A DNA stretch of 64,000 bases from contig NZ_UESZ01000001.1 of NCBI RefSeq assembly GCF_900108585.1, forward strand, positions 620,001 to 684,000, in the 5' to 3' direction. The notes beneath the pieces are model-generated. The model searched no databases. It was not told the origin of the DNA and saw only the letters and a program-made list of their open reading frames with translations. Position 1 is the stretch's first letter; each line of letters opens with the position of its first letter. Shown here in pieces: positions 57,218 to 64,000 of this stretch. A program made the position numbers and the translations under genes. The DNA is from Branchiibius hedensis. GTDB taxonomy: Bacteria; Actinomycetota; Actinomycetes; Actinomycetales; Dermatophilaceae.

Positions 57218-58165
57218 TCACGTCCCGGCCGGGGGTGGGACTGCACCGGTCGCTGGCGGCGTGGCCGCCATCACGATCCCGGCGTTGTCCATGGCGACCT
57301 TGACCCGGGCGCGGAACTCGCGGGCCGCAGGCAGTTGCTGGCCCGGCAGGCAGGACAGGATCGTGGTGAGCGTGACCGCCCCACCGGCGACCGAGTCGAC
57401 GCCGACGACGTCCGGTTCGTCGACCAGGACTGCGTTCCATTTGTCGTCAGCGGCGAAGTCCGTCGCAACCGTTCGCAGGACACCCAGGGCTTTCTCGACG
57501 TCCTGGTCGTATCGGATCGGGACATCGACCCGGGTGCTGGCCCAGCCCTGGGACTTGTTCCCCAACCGCAGGATCTCCCCGTTGCGGACGTACCACACGA
57601 CCCCCTGGGCGTCACGGATCCGGGTGATCCGCAGCGTGACCTCCTCGACGGTGCCGATCGCCTGCCCGGTGTCGATGACGTCACCCACGCCGTACTGGTC
57701 CTCGATGATCATGCTGATGCCGGACAGGTAGTCCTTGACCAGGCTCTGGGCGCCGAAACCGAGGGCTACGCCGCCGACGCCGGCGGTCGTGACCAGGGGC
57801 GCCAACGGCACCCCGAGCATCGCCATGATGGTCAGCGCGATCACCACGGCCGTGACGACGGTGGTGATCGACTTGAGCAAGGCGCCGACGGTCAGCGCTC
57901 GCTGTTTGCGTCGTTCGGTCTCCAACTCATCGGCAGGACGGATGATCCGCTGGCCGGTGGGGCTGCCGCGGCGCTCCTGGTTGCGCTGCATCACCCGCAC
58001 CCCGCGATTGATCGCCCGGAAGATCAGCCAGCGGACGGCGAGCCCGAAGACGATGACGATGGCAATGAGCAGTGGGGTGCCAAGCAGCCACTCGCGAACC
58101 GACTGCGTACCGTTCTCATCGCCGTCGAGGTGCCAGAGCCAGTCCAAGACGTGCATGGCATCCAT
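57218..58165 (-). CDS. mscS: MscS-family mechanosensitive channel
   Basis: About 315 residues. Membrane helices near 30-50 and 95-145; pore and beta domain signature [19 protein letters not shown] followed by [11 protein letters not shown]. Releases solutes on osmotic downshift. ATG at 58165 (or 58156). First gene of a probable mscS-glbO-glucosidase operon; malQ diverges from 58197. Confidence 0.9.
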   Translation of the reverse strand: MDAMHVLDWLWHLDGDENGTQSVREWLLGTPLLIAIVIVFGLAVRWLIFRAINRGVRVMQRNQERRGSPTGQRIIRPADELETERRKQRALTVGALLKSITTVVTAVVIALTIMAMLGVPLAPLVTTAGVGGVALGFGAQSLVKDYLSGISMIIEDQYGVGDVIDTGQAIGTVEEVTLRITRIRDAQGVVWYVRNGEILRLGNKSQGWASTRVDVPIRYDQDVEKALGVLRTVATDFAADDKWNAVLVDEPDVVGVDSVAGGAVTLTTILSCLPGQQLPAAREFRARVKVAMDNAGIVMAATPPATGAVPPPAGT

Positions 58166-58196
58166 CTTGGGCCCTGGGCTCTGACAAACTTGCATC

Positions 58197-60359
58197 ATGC
58201 CGGCCGATTCCACCGCCACTGACCCGCGACCTTCTGCGACGCTGCTGGAACTGGCCGGTGTTTTCGGGGTTGCGACCGAGTATCACGATTGGACCGGCAA
58301 CCATGTGCAGGTCAGCGCCGACACCATCCGGGCCGTGCTGACGGCACTCGGCGTCGTCGTGGACGACGATGACTCCGCCCGAGCGGCACTGGAGGATCAC
58401 GCGACCGCCGCGTGGCGTCGTACGTTGCCGCCAGTGGTCGTCGCCCGCGAGGGGTGGACGCCGACTGTCCTGATCCATCTGCCGCACGGGCAGGAGTTCA
58501 CCGCTGCGGTGCGACTCGAGGACGGCACCACGGTCTCGGCACCCGCGGTGGAGCACCTCGTGCAGCCGCGCCCGATCGATGGAGTTCTCACCGGGGAGGC
58601 CGCGGTGGCTCTGCCCGGCGATCTGCCCATCGGCTATCACCTGCTGGAGGTGAGCATCGCTGGGGGGCGCCCCCAGACCGCCGAAGTGATCGTGGCGCCG
58701 AACACCCTCGAGCTGCCCGATTCCCTGGCCCAGCAACGAGCCTGGGGTCTGGCCGCTCAGGTGTATTCGGTGCGTTCGGAGCGTTCGTGGGGTCTCGGCG
58801 ACGCAGCGGACCTGGCGGAGTTGGGCACGTGGGCGGCCGGTAACGGTGCTGATTTCGTGCTGGTGAATCCTGTGCACGCTGCGGAACCGATTGCCCCGAT
58901 GGAGCCGTCGCCCTATCTGCCGACGTCACGCCGGTTCGTCAACCCGATCTACATCCGGGTCGAGGAAGTGGCCGACATCGGCTACCTCGGTGCCGCTGAG
59001 CGCCAGCTGATCGAATGGCATGCGGATGACGCGCGCCGGCTCAACGAGTTCGACTTCCTGGACCGTGACGCAGCCTGGGGAGCCAAACGTGCTGCCCTGC
59101 GCGCACTGCATCGCGGCCAGCGCAGCGGGCGGCACTCCCGGGACTTCGCGGCGTTCTGCGCGCGCGAGGGCCAACCGCTGACCGACTTCGCGACGTGGTG
59201 CGCGCTCGCCGAGAAGTACGGTCTACCGGCCGACCAGTGGCCCACGCAGATGCAGGACCCCCGCAGCGACGCTGTCGCTGACGCTCGCACGCAGTTGGCC
59301 GAAGAGGTCGACTTCCACTGCTGGTTGCAGTGGGTGGTGCAGGACCAGCTGGCCAGTGCGCACCGTGAGGCCAAGGCGGCGGGGATGCGGGTCGGGGTCG
59401 TCCACGACATCGCGGTGGGCGTGCATCCCAACGGCGCGGAGGTGTGGGCCGGTCCGGAGCTCTTCGCCGCCGGTGTATCCGTGGGCGCCCCACCGGACGA
59501 CTACAACCAACTCGGCCAGGACTGGAGTCAACCGCCGTGGCGCCCAGATCGTCTCGAGCAGGAGGCCTACCGGCCGCTGCGTGACATGTTGCGCACCACC
59601 CTCGCCATGGCCGGTGGCTTGCGTATCGACCACATCCTCGGTCTGTTCCGACTGTGGTGGATTCCGCGGGGGATGAAGCCGACCGAGGGCACCTACGTGC
59701 GCTACGACCACGAGGCGATGATCAGCGTCCTGGTCCTCGAAGCGCACCGGGCGGGGGCCGTTGTGGTGGGGGAGGATCTGGGCACCGTCGCACCCAACGT
59801 GCGCGACTACCTCACCGACAGAGGCTTGTTGGGTACGTCGGTGCTTTGGTTCGAGCGGCAACAAGACGGCCGCACCCCGCGGCCGCCGTCTTCGTACCGA
59901 CGGCTGGCGCTCGCCACGGTGACCGTGCACGATCTGCCACCGACGGCCGGCTACCTGCAAGGTGAGCACCTGCAGGTGCGCCGCCGGCTGGGTCTGTTGA
60001 CCCGCGACTGGTCGCAGGAGGTCGCCGAGGACAGTGCGCAGCGGGACGCCATGGTCACGGCGCTGCGTGAAGCAGGGCTGCTCGGCCAGGACGCCTCGAT
60101 CAAGGACATCGTCGAGGCGCTCTACGTCTTCCTGGCCGCGGCCCCGAGCCGGTTGCTGGGCGTATCGGTCAACGACCTGGTCGGCGACGTGCGCACGATC
60201 AACCAACCCGGCACCAACGATGAGTACCCGAACTGGCGGCTGCCGATCAGCGGTCCGGATCGCACGCCGTTGCTGCTCGGCGACATCATGCGATCACGAC
60301 GCGGTAAGAAACTGCTGCAGAAGGTCAACGGCGCCGTGCGCGCCGGCGAACCGGACTGA
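58197..60359 (+). CDS. malQ: 4-alpha-glucanotransferase (amylomaltase)
   Basis: 720 residues, GH77, with the long actinobacterial N-terminal domain (about 170 residues before VYSVRSERSWGLGDAADL). Catalytic Asp nucleophile in GGLRIDHILGLFRLWW, acid/base Glu in VVVGEDLGTV, stabilising Asp in VHDLPPTAGYL. Transfers glucan chains between maltodextrins. Divergent from mscS with a 31-base gap. Confidence 0.94.
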   Translation: MPADSTATDPRPSATLLELAGVFGVATEYHDWTGNHVQVSADTIRAVLTALGVVVDDDDSARAALEDHATAAWRRTLPPVVVAREGWTPTVLIHLPHGQEFTAAVRLEDGTTVSAPAVEHLVQPRPIDGVLTGEAAVALPGDLPIGYHLLEVSIAGGRPQTAEVIVAPNTLELPDSLAQQRAWGLAAQVYSVRSERSWGLGDAADLAELGTWAAGNGADFVLVNPVHAAEPIAPMEPSPYLPTSRRFVNPIYIRVEEVADIGYLGAAERQLIEWHADDARRLNEFDFLDRDAAWGAKRAALRALHRGQRSGRHSRDFAAFCAREGQPLTDFATWCALAEKYGLPADQWPTQMQDPRSDAVADARTQLAEEVDFHCWLQWVVQDQLASAHREAKAAGMRVGVVHDIAVGVHPNGAEVWAGPELFAAGVSVGAPPDDYNQLGQDWSQPPWRPDRLEQEAYRPLRDMLRTTLAMAGGLRIDHILGLFRLWWIPRGMKPTEGTYVRYDHEAMISVLVLEAHRAGAVVVGEDLGTVAPNVRDYLTDRGLLGTSVLWFERQQDGRTPRPPSSYRRLALATVTVHDLPPTAGYLQGEHLQVRRRLGLLTRDWSQEVAEDSAQRDAMVTALREAGLLGQDASIKDIVEALYVFLAAAPSRLLGVSVNDLVGDVRTINQPGTNDEYPNWRLPISGPDRTPLLLGDIMRSRRGKKLLQKVNGAVRAGEPD

Positions 60360-60386
60360 GCGGGCTCACGAGGTCCGTGTGGGCGG

Positions 60387-62969
<2,583 letters not shown>

Positions 62970-63055
62970 GCTGATCATCTTTACACGCAGTGCGGCTGCC
63001 TGGACCTTCCGCTCCGGTGGTGCGGTCAACCGAGGTGGTGGGGCACGATGGGGCG

Positions 63056-63682
63056 GTGACTACCGAGACCGTGGAAATGTGGTTCGACCCGTTGTGCCCA
63101 TGGGCGTGGATGACTTCGCGCTGGCTGATGGAAGTGGAGAAGGTCCGCGATATCGAGGTCACCTGGTCGGTGATGAGTCTGTCGGTACTCAACGAGGGCC
63201 GGGACCTGCCGCCGGACTACCGGGAGATGCTGGATCGCGGATGGGGTCCGGTGCGGGTGGTCACGGCGGCCGCGCTCGCCAACGGCGATGAGGTCAAGAA
63301 GCCGTTGTACGACGCCGTCGGCACCCGTCTGCACCCGGGCGGCCGGGGCAAGGACGCTCAGGATCTGCACGCCGTCGTCGTCGAATCACTGGCCGGAGCC
63401 GGTCTGCCGGCGGACCTCATCGACGCCTACGACAACGTTCCCGGCGATGCGGTGGACACCGCCCTGCGCGCCTCCCACGACCGCGCGATCTCGCTGGTCG
63501 GCGAGGACGTCGGCACCCCTGTCATCACCGTCGCGGGTACGTCGTTCTTCGGCCCCGTGGTCACCCCGGCGCCCAAGGGTGAAGCGGCTGGCAAGCTCTG
63601 GGACGGTTGCGTCCTGGTGGCCAGCACCCCCGGCTTCTACGAGCTCAAGCGCACCCGGACCCAGGGCCCGGACTTTTCCTGA
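63056..63682 (+). CDS. DsbA-fold oxidoreductase, Rv2466c (mycothiol-dependent nitroreductase) homologue
   Basis: 208 residues. Thioredoxin fold with helical insertion; WFDPLCPWAWMTSRW at the N-terminus aligns with the CPWC active site of M. tuberculosis Rv2466c, but here it is CPWA: Cys14 is kept and the second Cys is Ala17. GEDVGTPVI (cis-Pro loop) and C-terminal ELKRTRTQGPDF match the family. A monothiol mechanism using mycothiol is inferred. GTG at 63056. Confidence 0.9.
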   Translation: MTTETVEMWFDPLCPWAWMTSRWLMEVEKVRDIEVTWSVMSLSVLNEGRDLPPDYREMLDRGWGPVRVVTAAALANGDEVKKPLYDAVGTRLHPGGRGKDAQDLHAVVVESLAGAGLPADLIDAYDNVPGDAVDTALRASHDRAISLVGEDVGTPVITVAGTSFFGPVVTPAPKGEAAGKLWDGCVLVASTPGFYELKRTRTQGPDFS

Positions 63683-63704
63683 GACAGATCTGACGAGGAG
63701 CGGA

Positions 63705-64000
63705 CATGCGAGTTCATCTGGGTGGCGACCACGCGGCGTACGAACTGCAACGGGCGCTGGTGGCCTGGCTGCCGGGGGAGGGCTACGAGGTGATTGATCA
63801 CGGCCCGGTGGAGTACGACGCGGAGGATGACTATCCCGTGTGCGTACTCCGCGCGGCAGAGGCGGTGGCCGCCGACCCTGGGTCGCTCGGCATCGTGCTC
63901 GGTGGTTCCGGCAACGGTGAGCAGATGGCGGCGAACAAGGTCAAGGGCATCCGAGCGGCGCTGTGCTACACGACCGAACTGGCGCAACTCGCCCGCGAGC
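63705..64000 (+). CDS. rpiB: Ribose-5-phosphate isomerase B (3' end outside window)
   Basis: Interconverts ribose-5-phosphate and ribulose-5-phosphate in the pentose phosphate pathway. The first 98 residues are seen: MRVHLGGDHAAYEL (phosphate/ring-opening His region) and GGSGNGEQMAANKVKGIRAAL. As in mycobacterial RpiB, Glu in GNGEQ should be the catalytic base rather than the Cys of E. coli RpiB. GAGGAG precedes the ATG by 7 bases. The gene runs off the window. Confidence 0.95.

Overview
The window is 64 kb of high-G+C DNA with short intergenic gaps, many GTG and some TTG starts, 1-4 base gene overlaps, and several promoters whose -10 box lies almost on the start codon (leaderless transcripts). 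This points to an actinobacterium. A mycothiol-type nitroreductase homologue beside pepN and rpiB, the murI-MBL-rph-rdgB order, the XRE/HbhA pair, group-II truncated hemoglobin and DtxR/IdeR-type iron boxes all agree with that. Gene content is compatible with a Micrococcales lineage such as Dermacoccaceae or Dermatophilaceae, but the family is inference. No rRNA operon, CRISPR array or prophage was seen.

Layout. 1-11 kb: branched-chain amino acid genes (ilvB partial, ilvN, ilvC; leuB, ilvE; cimA), split by an opposite-strand pair (SGNH acyltransferase and a membrane-fused PLP decarboxylase). cimA is preceded by a leader-peptide/terminator arrangement that looks like an attenuator. 11-18 kb: a conserved protein of unclear function, a secreted SGNH hydrolase, a FAH-family protein, then murI, a metallo-beta-lactamase-fold phosphodiesterase, rph, rdgB and a five-helix molybdoenzyme as an overlapping run. 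18-21 kb: HbhA-like protein with its XRE regulator, and a GT2 glycosyltransferase. 21.2-23.45 kb: a 2.2-kb accessory island bounded by 33-bp repeats of the 3' end of tRNA-Leu(TAG), holding a small HTH protein, a damaged anchored-protein gene, HicAB and an IS3 remnant. 23.5-33.8 kb: PrxQ, DUF3618, a GroES-like protein, threonine catabolism (kbl, tdh), DUF2252, YihY, a copper ATPase behind a CsoR-type palindrome, tRNA-Lys and tRNA-His, oligoribonuclease and a PrsW protease.

33.8-41.5 kb: a divergent catabolic cluster. One strand has cyclase, acyl-CoA synthetase, APH-like kinase and acyl-CoA dehydrogenase; the other has an XRE-TetR chimeric regulator, an SDR and a PhzF protein. The ligase/kinase/dehydrogenase/SDR set matches the logic of 4-hydroxyacid (levulinate-type, ACAD10/11-type) degradation. 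41.5-46 kb: tRNA-Arg and the efeUOB iron uptake operon behind two iron boxes. 46-52 kb: two coupled dynamin-like GTPases, ssb with two DnaA-box-like sites upstream, and ettA. 52-64 kb: two thioesterases, an unknown protein, a BenE-type transporter, alpha-glucosidase, glbO, mscS, malQ, pepN, the nitroreductase homologue and rpiB (cut by the window edge).

Most of this is ordinary chromosome. The parts that deserve a second look are the cimA leader, the tRNA-Leu mini-island with its 16-bp duplication, the 4-hydroxyacid-type cluster with its chimeric regulator, the membrane-fused decarboxylase, and several regulatory palindromes. All boundaries and functions come from reading the sequence; no database search was run.
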